Assembly (NCBI GenBank): GCA_017165825.1
Contig: CM029370.1
Location: forward strand, 18,079,757-18,143,756
Reading direction: 5' to 3'
Length of the DNA stretch: 64,000 nucleotides
Source of the DNA: Hepsetus odoe
Taxonomy: Eukaryota > Chordata > Actinopteri > Characiformes > Hepsetidae
The translations under genes and the position numbers were made by a program. Positions 1-13,400 of this stretch are shown here, piece after piece; position 1 is the stretch's first letter, and the number at the start of each line of letters is the position of its first letter. Below the pieces are notes generated by a model. That model was not told the origin of the DNA and did no database searches. It worked only from the letters and a program-made list of their open reading frames with translations.

Positions 1-641
1 TGCAGACGCTATTTTATGCACAGAATCATTGGGTCTTAGTTGTTGGTTTTTGCAAGATTGCACCTTCCATACAAGTGCCTTGTCCTCCGTTATACCTACG
101 CACCTACCCTCTAGCACACAATGTTAATTTAATCAGTAGGTGCTGTCTGTAGATTGCCTATTAGTGACAACAGCCGATTTGCTACTGCGTAATTTATCAG
201 CCACCCACTACTCTTGCAGTTTTAAGAGATACCAAGATACTGACTTGGTAGTGTGTGGTCTGGTTTGGGATTAACGCATGATTGTAAAAGAATCTCATAT
301 CCATCAGCAACTAATTATTACAATAAATAAAAGCATTGGATGGAAGATCAGATTGAAATGATATCAGATGTAGTACATATAGTTTTCTTTTAAAGCAAAA
401 CTTTTGACCGATGCTGGGCTGCTGTGAAACGGCTACGTTGCGTTCATTTGACTTAATTTTTCTTTGACATCTATTTGATTGCATTATGCAAATAAATATT
501 ATTCTGTAAACGCCGTATCGGTGCGTCCTCAGTTTCCGGGACAGTGGAGTTTTACAAACCTCACTGCTGATTTGATAAGAGACAAAACAAAACTGGAGTA
601 CAAACAAAAACAACTTTGAGTTTATAAAGTCATTGCGCTGC

Positions 642-672
<31 letters not shown>

Positions 673-3600
673 TCTGTGAAAATGTTAACCAGGGTTAATT
701 CAGTTTAACCATTGTGTTTAACTGAACAACAGGCTCTATGTGTCTAACAAAATAGCCAGTAAATGTTCAGTGTTTAATAATTGTTAAAAACACATCAATG
801 AGTATAGGCACAAAGAAGGCACAGCCAATAATCTACGAGTGCAGGCTAACGAGTGTCCACTATTGTCCGTATGTCCATCACATTCTTCACCAAGTGACGT
901 CCGATGTGACATATGGCCCTGGAGCCTTGTTCATCAGGTCTCCAGGGCAGTGACCTCTTCCCTTCTTTGTGTCCATTTCTCAGTTCCTTTATTAGGCTCG
1001 ATCCTACTGCCAGAGCACCTAAGCACATTTTCAGGAATGTAGAGGAACATCACTGAGCGAGCACAAGTTATGTGAAATGTGTTACTTTAAGAACCAGATC
1101 ACGAATGAACAGCTTTGGTGAAGCTGGTATTTTTCTGCTTGAGTTCCTCATGCCTGTGTTCATTCCTGTGGAGCCTGCGTCAACCATTCAGAAAGTGCTG
1201 CTTACGTGCACCACACTTGCTCGTCTAAATTTTCATCTGCATGTTACAGTATTTGGCCTTTTTCATGAAGGCACAGGTTGATCTACTTCCCTTTAAACAG
1301 CCTTGCAGGTAACCCAGAGGGACGTTACACCAGGCTGTACCCTTCTGTTCCAGTGGAAGCGTCTGCTAAAGAGAGAAGAAAAAAAAAAAAAAAACAGGGC
1401 TCCCCTGTCGCACCCTGGGATAGGTTAATCCTCCTTATCTTGCCAAGGAAGCTGCATGCTAAGATCAGTCACAAAGGCTTATGCCTATTTAAAGAATTCT
1501 CTTCCATCTATTCTAGTCCTCGTATAAATGCAAGGTGACGTAGGGATTTTTTTTTTTTTTGTGGCTACAATTACTACATGCTCAGTTTCATACAAAATAA
1601 AGAGATTAATTAGAGGTTGACATCAAATGACCTCCCTTCAGGCAAGTCATTAAGAGAGCAAAAAGAGCAATCCAGCAATCCAAACATTGTGATAGTCTAT
1701 AATCATTCTTTGTTTTCTGATTTATGCAATTTGTTAAAGGATGTGTGCAGCAAATCAACCATAATTTCATTAGCTCAAGCAAGCATGAGTGGAACAGGCT
1801 TTACAAGAAGCAAGTGTGGTCAATCCGATCTGACTCAGTGCTCCGGCTAACTTCCTAATGTCCTGCACAGCACATTTTATGGCATAGTGAGCTTCTTTGA
1901 GGATTTAAAGTATTAAAAATGGCAGACTGCCAACATCACAGTAAGCGATACTTCACAGATTATGCAAACTGCATCTCGATTACACCATTTCTTAACATAA
2001 GTTTTTTTGTTTGCTTCAGACACTTGACCTTGGCCGTTGTTAGGGAAAGCAACAAACCCAAACACCAAGTTTACTTCTTCAACCAGCAAGACATTAACTA
2101 CAAAGTGACACTTCATCATCATCACACAAACACTATTACTGGTTCACGTTTCCTCGACTTTCCTCCAACGCAGATCAAAAGAAGTGAAACTTAGTTCTAA
2201 AATAGGCCAGCAATCACCATGATTGTCTGTGACACTATTGCAGAGCCACTTAACCTAAAGCTGTGCACTCTCTTGGTTACCGCACCTAATTAAATCCATT
2301 TACTTTCATGAACAATGACTTTCTTAATGCACACCTGATATTTTGACAACAATCTGGCTCTGCTGGGCAAACTGGGAATTCAAACAGCTCCTTAAACAGA
2401 AAGTCCATGTCATTCCTTATAGGACTTGGCATTAAAGTGCTGCGTTAATCAAAACAGGAAACACATGTAACCTGACATGCTATGTTTCACCTGCTCAACA
2501 TGTTCTGTATGTAAATCAGTGTCAGGTAGAGGAAGACACTGCAAGCATAGGAGCAATGGCACCCTCTGCAGGACTTGTGGGCCCTCACAGTAGTTTGAAG
2601 TTACTACTCTCAGATTTCCAAACAGTATCCAACCAGTGTTTCAGAAAAGACAGCTTAAACTACGGCACAGGACATGATACTTTAAACGCTGCACATAATA
2701 TTTAATAAAAACTCATCAGTCACAGTCTGTACAGATTACAGAATAATTCTCACATCCCTTTTGGATGATACAATAAAGCAGTTGTTCTGCAAGGCACAAT
2801 GTCAGGCTACCAAAAACTCTGTAGGATAAAACAAATGGTTAGATTCAGTTTTTCTGCAGTGTAACAAAACCATGAATCAACCAGCAAACTGGCATTGTCA
2901 AAGATCCAAATACTTTAGTTTTCAGCCAAACCCATAGATAAAAAAAGAGCTACATTCCCTACCTGGCGCAAACCATAAAAACTATCAAATTGTAATTACA
3001 ACCAGCACTAGTTGTAAAAATGCAATAGTGAAATGTATTTAACGTTATGCAGTTAAAATTAGAGTAACACATACATTAAACAGCTAATAATAAGTCCAGA
3101 AATAAATGCGTTTTGTGGATCAAGATTCAGTTGAGATAAATGTGGAAAAAAAAAAATACTATACTGCACTTTGGTCAAATAATTATGTTACAAGACACAG
3201 GAAACCACTGATCCACATGACGGCTACAGAGACTTTCCAGAGGGACTATATTAAAAAAATTCTTTAAACAAATAATAAAAAAAAAAAAATTTTTTAAATA
3301 CTCTGCTATGCTCTTTGATCCAGACAGATGCTGCATTTTTAGAACAGCATGTAGCCAGCAAATTCAATTCAATAATTCAAACTAAGCCCAAACCTCAATT
3401 CACCAATCCTAACTTCTTGCCCACTTGACATTCAAGGGTCAAAACAGCTGCTCAACACTTGATTCCTTTGGAAATCTCTAACCGTTTAACAGCATTTCTC
3501 CAGCTGTGATTTGCATTGTTTCTTCTCATTTTCCAGTTATTAGGGAATCCATAACTATTGTGGGAATCATCTAGAAATAGGAAAGGTGATCGCTGTTCAA

Positions 3601-3784
3601 ACCTTTTATCGCTACATATAGCGAAATCACAAAACTTAGATCTTATTTGTAATCTAATCTTAACAGATTTTGTCCTTGTCCTGAATGCCACCATTGTACA
3701 TTTTAGTGTTTTTTTCCTGTTCAAAACACTTCTGTCTCAACACGTCCCTGCCCTTCATGAGGTTACAATGACTATGTCAGAGTA

Positions 3785-3835
<51 letters not shown>

Positions 3836-4192
3836 GTATTGCAGGGCTACTTTAGAAAACATTGTGCTATACCCCTCTTAGGAGAAACCTAAAAGCTGGT
3901 ATCAGTTAAAAAAAAAAAGAAAAAAAAAAGGCAACGTCCCCTCACTGATAGCAGATACTGCCAATAAACACTGAAAAACATTAACTGTGGCACACACAGT
4001 TACAAAGTCCTCGTGCATTTCAAGTGTCTCAAAAAGCGCCATCATCCAAATTGAATGACAGCAATGTGGTCACACCATTACATAATAGTCTTGAGTATCC
4101 ACATTCCAGCATTATTTGACAGACAGTGCTGTGGACCGTGTAACAGTCAGTACATGTTAAGTGGTAATTGCTCTTGTAACTGGGTTTGGTTG
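1..4192. other. ccm2 3' UTR and downstream flank, no other gene seen
   Basis: AT-rich DNA with homopolymer runs (T about 642-666, A 1380-1394, T 1547-1560). The part next to 4192 should be the ccm2 3' UTR; I could not place the poly(A) site with confidence (ATTAAA on the minus strand at about 2701-2706 is one weak candidate). Short open frames here show no family resemblance. Confidence 0.7.
3792..3833 (+). repeat. (A)42 homopolymer
   Basis: Forty-two uninterrupted A on the plus strand, or T on the ccm2 strand, about 360 bp past the ccm2 stop. It could be a retroposon tail or a slippage tract. A shorter A-rich tract lies at 3908-3930. Confidence 0.97.
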
Positions 4193-4479
4193 TCAGGTTG
4201 ACACACCTTCCTGGTCCATACTGCATCCTAATGCCTCAATGTCATTACTAATGTCAGAGATCATCCGGTCCCACTCATCTCCCTCAGAGGCCACGGTTCC
4301 TTCATCTGAACCACCAGCTGCCCCATTGCCATTAGTGGTCGAGTCTGAGGCAGAGCTGGCTGTCCGTCGGTAGCGACCAAAGCTATCAGTAATGATTCCA
4401 CGGCCATCCTTCACTCCAATGGTTTCAAGGAAGTTTTCAAAGTGCTGGCTGTCCTTCTCTGGGATGAAGGGCCTGAGGC
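4193..4479 (-). CDS. ccm2: ccm2 exon 10 (stop codon)
   Basis: 287 nt, residues 358-452 and TGA. It runs from GLRPFIPEKDSQHFENFLET through KDGRGIITDSFGRYRR, a Ser/Gly/Asn-rich linker, then the conserved acidic C-terminal helix DEWDRMISDISNDIEALGCS. Acceptor CTGCAG. Confidence 0.95.
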
Positions 4480-7400
4480 CTGCAGAAGGAACAGAATTAG
4501 CAAACCTACCAAGAACAAAGCTTGGAAACAGCTTTTACAGTCATCATTTCATTCTCTTACAAAATGGAATTATTTACACTACTAAGAATAGTTCCTCCAG
4601 AAATGAGGTTCATACAACCTTCCCTTAGTCCCAACTGTAGTCAATAAGACGTGTTAGATAACTATAGGACTGGAGAAAAAAAGCTGTTGTAACTAGAAGA
4701 ACTAAAGCTAATGTAAATGACCAATGATGGTAGAAGTTGGTATAGATAGCATAAGAATCGTAAACCGTAAGCTCCTTGGTGTTGGTTCTAAACATACACA
4801 CGATGTCCATATATGATGTCGGACCACCTTAAGCTTTGATCACGGCACACATGCACTATGGCATTGTTGCGATAAGTTTCTGCAAGGTCACATTTATTTC
4901 TGTCCAGTTGCATTCATTTTTCACCAAAATCTTGCAGATGATGGGAGAGTCAAACCACTGCGCAAATTCTTCTCCAAACTATCCCAGAGATTCCCAATGG
5001 GGTTACGGTCTGGACTGTGTGTTGGAAAATCCATGTGCTAATTGGATTGATCCCTTCTCCCATCTTGGAATATGCCCGTGTCATCAGGGAAGAAGAAATT
5101 CACTGATGGAATAACCTGGTCATTCAGTATATTCAGGTAGTCAGCTGACCTCATTCTTTAGGCACTTAACGATGCTGAACCGAGATCTGACCAACTGCAG
5201 CAACCCCCGGTCATAGCACTGCCCCCACAGGCTTCTACAGTAGGCACTAGGCATGATGTGTGCATCACTTCATGCACCTCTCTTCTTACCCTGATGTGCT
5301 CATCACTCTGGAACAGGGTCAATCTGGACTCATCAGACCACATGATCTTTTTCCATTGCTCCAGACTCCAATCTTTATGCTCCCTAGAAAATTGAAGCCT
5401 ATTTTTGCGATTACCCTCACTGATCAGTGGTTTTCTTAAGGAGATGTGTGTGTGTGTGTGTATGTATGTATTATATATATATATATATATAATACATACA
5501 TACACACACACACATATAAAATACACACATGCACTTTTTCTTTTTTACTAGTTGTGAGTTCCATAGTTCTGTGTGGTTCATATTTAACAGAGCAGGTTCC
5601 GCAAGACTGAGAGCAGCAAGCTGTTTAACCACAAGAATTACGCTTACCAAGGAGGAGGAACTTCCTGCTGTCCCCATAAAGCTGCCTCAAGTTGATGCAG
5701 AACTCATGGATGGAGGCACCATTCCTGTACTCATGCAAGTGTGCAGCAAACTGCTGAATCTCTTGAGAGGACAATTTTGTTCTCAGCTGACAAAGAAAGC
5801 AGTCAGAAAATATTATTTAACGGTAGAATGTTAGAGCTAATTGTTTTAATTAATATCTTCTATGATTCCTTTATGTATCCTTCTATAAAACACTCAAACT
5901 ACACACACACACACCGTGGTCATGTAATCCTGGAGCAATTCTGCTGCTGTTGTACTTAGTTCACTCTCACTAGCTGTTTTGTCCTGTGGCGAGGCTGGTG
6001 TGGATGAGGGAGAGGGACAAGGGGAGTGTCCTGTTGCTTCTAGTGAACTAGAGATTGGACCAAAAAAAACAGATTAGAATAAGATTCCAGTAAGTGACAA
6101 AAGCTGGTCTCATATATATATATCTATATATATATAGATATATATATACAGATTTTGAGATCACACAAGTACTTACAATGGTCCTGAGTCTCCTTCGAAT
6201 GGCTCTTTATCATCTACTTTGCTTGAAGAATCATCTTATTAAAAAATAAATAAAACATGTGATTCCCCATGTGTCATCTCATACACAGCTTCCCTGTTTC
6301 TCAAAATTCTCTCTCAACAACTCATTTAACATAAGACCTAAAAATAAAAGATACCTTGTAAAAACACATTTTTAAAATGTGGTTAAATGTCTTAAATTGT
6401 AAAGCTCCCTTGCAACTCCATATCCATACAGAAAATAAAACCTGAATTCACATTTTGCCATGAAAACCAATTATGACATATATCCACCTGTTATTGCCTA
6501 TATATCCCTTTTAACCCTCATATGCACAAGGATTTTCAGCCTGAACCATTTTTGAACAAAGACGAACAGGCAATCACAACAGAGATAATAATGCTCAATG
6601 CCTTTCAAGGCCAAACAACAACTATTTAAATGTAAGGCATGATGAAAGGTTAGACATGTAAAAATGAATAGATGTGGATTGCAGGAAAAGGAATACAAGA
6701 AACAATTAAGACATGGACCCTTTGGTGAGTAAATGTGTCTTTTCCTGTGGTAACTACTAGTTTTTCCAAAATGACTTGGATCTGACAAAGTCCAGCAGTC
6801 TTTTCCACTTACCACTGTACAGGGAGAGATGCCTGGTGGGCGTTATCGCTCCATCAAAGATGGCCCTGTCCAGAAAGTCAATGGTAGATTCTGTGTACAC
6901 TATCTGGAAGACCTGACTGAGGAGTAAACAGAGCTCCTCTGCTGCTGCCTAGAGAGAGAACCAACAAAATGTATTAAAGGCTCATTAAAATACAACAGTA
7001 CAACAGCAGCAATTCTTCAATCTTGTTAAATTTTTAATTTGGGTTAGAGCTGAGCATGGACTATAGTAATAGTAATTCCTCACCAGGACTGCAGTGAGTC
7101 CAAAACTAAACTTCATTTTAATTCACTCGATACTGCTATGATGGGTGGTTTTAAAATAAGGTGTTAGGCCATTCAAGTTGATGTTTTGGAGTACAGTCAC
7201 CTTGTTCTCAACTGCCAACACGAGTAGGCAGCAGACCTCTACAGCCCCGCTTTCAGATAAAGAGCTCAGAGTAGGCGACTTTGACAGCTCTGGACATGTG
7301 CTGGGGCAAGGAGAGCCTCCAGGCTCCTGGGCTGCGCATACACACACACACACACACACACACACAGATGAGAAGTTGGCTCCTGAAGCTATTCGGCAAG

Positions 7401-10400
7401 TGAGTATTTTGAGGATTAATTTAAATATGGAACAAGCACAGTGCTATCAGTCAATCCACAATGTTAAAAACCCTGAATCCCGAGTGTTTTCCACAGGAAA
7501 TGTGAGTGTGCACATTCTAAGGGAAAAACATATGTGCGCAATTATTAGGCAACTACTAGTTCGCAAAATTATTAATATTTTTTTTATTATTTTTATATTT
7601 TTTATTTTTAGAATCATTATTAATTATAATTATTAACTAAATGACAAACTAAAATTTTCCCAACTTGTTAGTTATGTTTATTTTCCATCTGTTAAATTTA
7701 GAATAATGAACTAACAACTCAAACAAATGACTTGTTCCTTAACCACTGCTTGAAGAAAGTGAAAGTGGCAGTAGGTTTGGGAGTTTTGAGTCCATCTTCA
7801 ACCCAAAAAGGTCAAACTAGCTCATCATTGATAATACCAGTCCATTCCAGTACCCTCTTTTTTTCCAGAACATGTTTTGTGCAACACTCTTAATTATTTG
7901 CAACAAACTCTTTGATGGTTCTGTGATCACGCCCCAATATCTAAGCAATTTCAAATGTGCTGCATCCCTCCGAAAGGTTTTTTTTTTTTTTACTTTTCAA
8001 AGTCAGTAATACTTTTGTTTGGCACATTTTGCCTGAGAAAAAGCTCTCTAATAAGTATGCACACATTGATATAGGGTGTTGATCTCTTTAGGCCACACTC
8101 TCCCTCATCATACAAATACACATCACCTGATCTGCCTAAATCCATTCAGCATTTAAGGCTATACAGCTTGGAGTTGGAATAGATGCACAAAAATTATATG
8201 GTCAAAAAACTCCATTGCATAATAATTGTGCACACAGTATAAAAACTAGTATTTTAGAGTGCAAGGAGAAACCTATAAAGAAAATAGTTTAAGGGTCAAT
8301 TTTAAGATTAAAAAAAAGGGTTTAACTGACGGGATAGGTCATTAGGACCATACCGGTTTTCAACACTACTAGGTGCAGCGAGTCATCTCGGATGTAAGAG
8401 ACAGCAGCAATGTCATGAATCGGCACTCTCAGGATGATGTCCTCTCCATCACGCCAAACCAGTTTCACATTGTATGCTGAGAGGCTGACAACAGCATCCT
8501 GTTCCGAAGTCAGCTGACCAGCAAGCTGGTGAGACTTCTAGGAGCAATAAGTAAATAAAAAAATAAATAATAAAAAAATATATATATGTGTGTACGAAAA
8601 CATGATTCCGACTATTACCACTGGAAGCAATTTAACAATTTATCCCAGCTCCAGTCCTGGAAAGTCTTGTTCCAGTATAATCCAACACAGGCAACCTTCT
8701 TGCTCAAACACACCTTTTTCTAATTTCACAGTTTACTACAAGGTTTAACAGGTGTGTCATGGTAGAAAATCTACTATTATTCTAGACTATGACCATTGTA
8801 CAAAAAAATAAGATGAGATCTTATTGGAGAATGAAACCATGTTAAAATCTTTTTGCAATCAGCTCACCCTCGCGTTATCAATAAGCTGCAGAACCTCAGT
8901 GCGGCTGGAAGGGTTGAGGTATCCCGGAACCGAGGTCAACTGGCCCAGATACTACAATATGACAAAACAGTCATTGTCAGGTCAGTCACAGGGATAAAAT
9001 TTACAAATTTCTGCAGTTTGGTTGCTTCATTCTTTTGTGAAATGTGTCAGGGTTTATGAATCAACACATATGTCAGTTCTGCTTCTGATGTTATCTATAA
9101 ATAAACATTTTGAGAATTCTGTAAACAGTATTGAAGAAAAGGCAGATTCACAAGGAATATGAATACAATACGGCTAGTTCAGTGTTTAACCGAGTACCTT
9201 TTCGTAAGCACTAGAAAAAAGACCTCACCTTGACCTCTTTCTCAATGTAATCATTGAGAAGGATGTCTGGGTCGATTCGGTGGTCAGGCACTGAAAGTGA
9301 GAAGGTATGCAGGGCCCTGCGCTCGGTGGATTTCTCTTGAGCTTTCTTATCTCGTCCCTTCTCCCCCTTCAGAAAAACTCTCTTGAATGGAGACACTATA
9401 CCTGGCTGTGGTCATTAAAGGAGAGAAAGAACAGAAGAGAAATGAAGTCATGAAAGATCTTTACTGGGTGCACCCACGTTCCATCCTGGTGATCAACAAC
9501 CTGGGAAAGTTCGGTTTTAAAACTGCAATTTAATCAAGGCCAACATTATGCTCCTGGAGGTAGATTACAAGAACTGGACATGGAGATCTGTGATCTACAG
9601 AGAAATAGACCAAAACATTCACAGGTTTTATTTGCACACAAAAATGGTGCACTTCCAAAGTATGCACCATTGTTCATTAACACACATGTAACCAGACACT
9701 ACGCTGCAGTGGAAACATAGCTACACATGAGCATGTGCTTTCATGGATAAGTAAATGAGTGAAATTAAACAGTAGTTGCAAACACATTCACAGAGGCTTG
9801 AGCTACCTGATGACTCCCCACAAATGCACTGTAGCCTCACTACATTCAAAAAAAAGTCTAAACCCAGCAGAACAAGAAAAGAACAGTTTTACATTGCCTC
9901 AATTTTTATGAAACCACAAAATCTTATATCTGTGGTAAGCTGACCACTGATGTCAGCCAAGTATAAAAAATGAGAAATCTTCACATTCCTTCCTCTTTTT
10001 ACAAAGTTGTTCATTTCCTTAAGCAAATGGCCTATCCAGTATGTTTTAAAATACTCCTATTCAAACCCGGAAAACGACTGGCCAGTTAACGACTTTGAAT
10101 AACACCAACAAAAAAGCTTGATGAGATATAACGCAAAGCTCTTAAACATACCTCTGGCTCCATGGCTTTTCACTAGAAACTTAAAAAGGAAGAGAACCAC
10201 AACAGTCTTCGTCAACAGTCTTCGATAAAGACCCGTTTCAGCTGTGGTAAATGCAACAGGTGGTACATGGCTCAGGATAAATGACACAGGGGCCACCGCC
10301 CTCGGAGCAGCAGCGAAAAAGCACTCAACACGTACAAACAAGCTTAACACAACTGCTCACACTTTCTTTTGCACTACAGGGCGGGCTAAAAGGAACACGA

Positions 10401-13400
10401 GCAACCACTACTTCCTGTGATGAAAGTCACTGAAGAACTGAAAAAAGGTGCATACAAATGGTTTCATTTTCAAGTTGTTGCTACTAACGATCTCTTACAT
10501 ATCTGTTATTGAATGGACATTAGAGCACAGCTGACTTCAGAGTTTCAGCTTTCAAACTGCAAACTAAAGAGGCACTTGAGCATAATTTATTCAACCACTG
10601 ACAGAGGGTGACCTCAAGTTCCCACTGTGGTAAAAGTTGCCCAAAAAAGGTTGCCCAAAATTTTTTTAGCTTTCTTTCGCAAGTCAAATCTAAGTGTCCG
10701 TCTTTGTTCGCAAAAACACACAGAAATCAAGACTTAAGATGTATTAAAACACTGACTTTCAGTCAAATATCCAATTTGAGAATTTTCCCTACTCTGTTAA
10801 CATCTCTTGTTACTGCTTTATGTCTTAAACTTTCCACTTGCTTTAGCAACCAACCTGAGGCACTCTGATCTCCCTCCACAGCCATTTTAAATTATTGAGA
10901 AGTGCTAAGACTCCATGTTACCATGAATTTTTCATTAGTTTCAATGTTTCCCTCCGTAATGTGAGAATGCACAACTCAACAGGTCAACTTGTAGAGAACA
11001 CACACACACATATCAGAACCTATCAGTGTTGAGCTGGCAAGAGGATTTAAAAGCCTAAAAAAAAAAGTTTCTTTCTACTGCTCATGAGACCCTTATTATG
11101 CACACTGACAGACTGTATGCACTGTGATGAAGCTGAATAAAAACCACTTACCCACAATGGGATCTATGATAGCTGTTCCCAATATCAGTCCTGGTGACTC
11201 AATATACCATATTTTTGCACTTTTGTCATTTTGATAAGACGACTAAATTTTGCAAATCATTGTTTTTTCTTGCTCTTTAACAATACAGTAATTGTTGGCT
11301 CCATATAATATTAAAGAAAACAAAGCTTTAAAGTAAAACTGGTCTTGTTTAACTAGCATTCATTCAAAAACTATACAACAATATTGAAATCACAACAGGT
11401 ACAAGTTTGCATTAACCATTTCAAAGCGGCCTAGAGAAAATAATTGGCATCCTTATTTGATGTCGTGTGAAACATCCTTTCAAATTAAATCTGGTTATTA
11501 AATCTAACAACAGTAGCCGAGGCTGTTGGTGGCGACTGATTTCCTGACGCTGTTTAGTCATGTGCTTTAGTCAGTTTTGCTAGTTTAAGTTGTGCTGTGG
11601 TGAGCAGCACACCTCTGCTAGCAAATGCCATGCACAATACTGCACACCTGCAGGATTATGTTCTGCTAGGCTAGGACTGGTGAACAACTGAGCAAATGTA
11701 AGTGAGTAGGGCCAAAAGCTGGGACATAGCACTGGATAGTCATAAGGCTCCAAATTAGTCCATTTAAAATTACATAAATAATACAAATTTCAAAGCGCAA
11801 CACATACAAATGAAAGATCATTGGTCTTTATATTTTCAAATGAACAGCAGTCCCCTTCTAATACTTCTGCCATTATCTATTCTGCAGTAAGTGGTCACTT
11901 TTTGATCACAACAACAATATTGCTGAATATAATTATTTTGGAGACTCTTTGGTATTAGTTTAAAATATAGAGCCATTCTTATCAAAACATTTAGACATCA
12001 ACTTTGTATGTAACCCTCAAAGTTAAAGCTAAATCTATAGCTAATATTAAAATAAAAAGAGACTAAAACAAACATATTTTAAGCTATTTTTAACACATCG
12101 TAACATTAAGGATCTGCAGAAACCATGGAGCAGGCACTATTAGGCTCCATGTTAAACATATGTAAAATGTATTTGATCAGCGGAGACATGTTTGGTTTTC
12201 CAAAATGTGAAGTCTTGTATGGATACACTACAAATATATGCATCACAGTAAAGAATTTACACAGTAGCATTATGTCATTACACTTCAAATATAGTAGCTT
12301 ATGCTCCTGGAACCTTGCATACCCTTCGGGACTTAAATGTTGTTATAGTGACCACCCCTAGTTATCAATAGTTTGATAATTTATGTACCAATGTTACAAT
12401 TCAGTAATCGTATCATACAGTTAATATTGTTTGTAATTAAAAGAACACTGATCAACTTTATGCATAGTCTTTTTTTTTTGTTTGTAATTTTAATTTAAAA
12501 TAACTGCAGTGACATTGTATATCATGAAAGGCATCATAGTATTATACAGTTAACACTTTAAATCCCCTTTGTAGATCAAGACATTATTCTTAAGTTAAAA
12601 GATTTTTTTGATAAACATCTGGATTGGCCAGCAAGCCCTGGACATTTAAACGTTTAATAAAACAGTTATAAGCTGCAGATGACCACACTGATATTGGCAG
12701 AAAGTTGTTAAAATATCAGCATTTAAACCAATACTCAAGGATATATTTACCATATTCTAAAATAGACAAAGAGGCAGCTGACAGATATATAACTGAAAAA
12801 TATCAGATACAAGAGGGGAATTCCCAAAAAAGCGAATCCTGAGGAGTTTTCCTAGTAGTCTTAGGTTAAGGCATCCATTGGCTCTTCACAGTACATGAGT
12901 GAATTGTGCCATCTTGTGACCACTCAACCTCTTTCACCTGGGTTTACAATCATTAAACAAAACTTTAATTTTTTAACTTTAAAACTTTATAAAAAAAAAA
13001 ACTAAAAAAAAAAAAAACAACTAACCCCACACAATGATTTGTTTAATTAATGATGTACAACACATTAAGCTAGAGAAGAAGAAAAACAGAGAAAGAAAAG
13101 GCCCTCAACATTTACAACAGCAGACCACACCTGCTGACAGAGCAGATGGGCTCCATTTACTCAGCATGGCCTGTAATGTAATGGGAAATAACTACAATGA
13201 TAGCTCAGCTGAGATTGGTGTTATTGTTTTTCAAATTGAGAAGAAAAAGAAACAGTGCTGTGGAGATTCCTTCCCCCACTCCTGAGTGGGCACTCTCAGG
13301 GGGAGTCATATCCTGTTTGACTCTTTAGTGAGCCCAGCCCACTATTCTCCCTTGAGAATGATTAGGGAAAGTCTCTCCTCCTGAGGAAAGCATGTCTACT

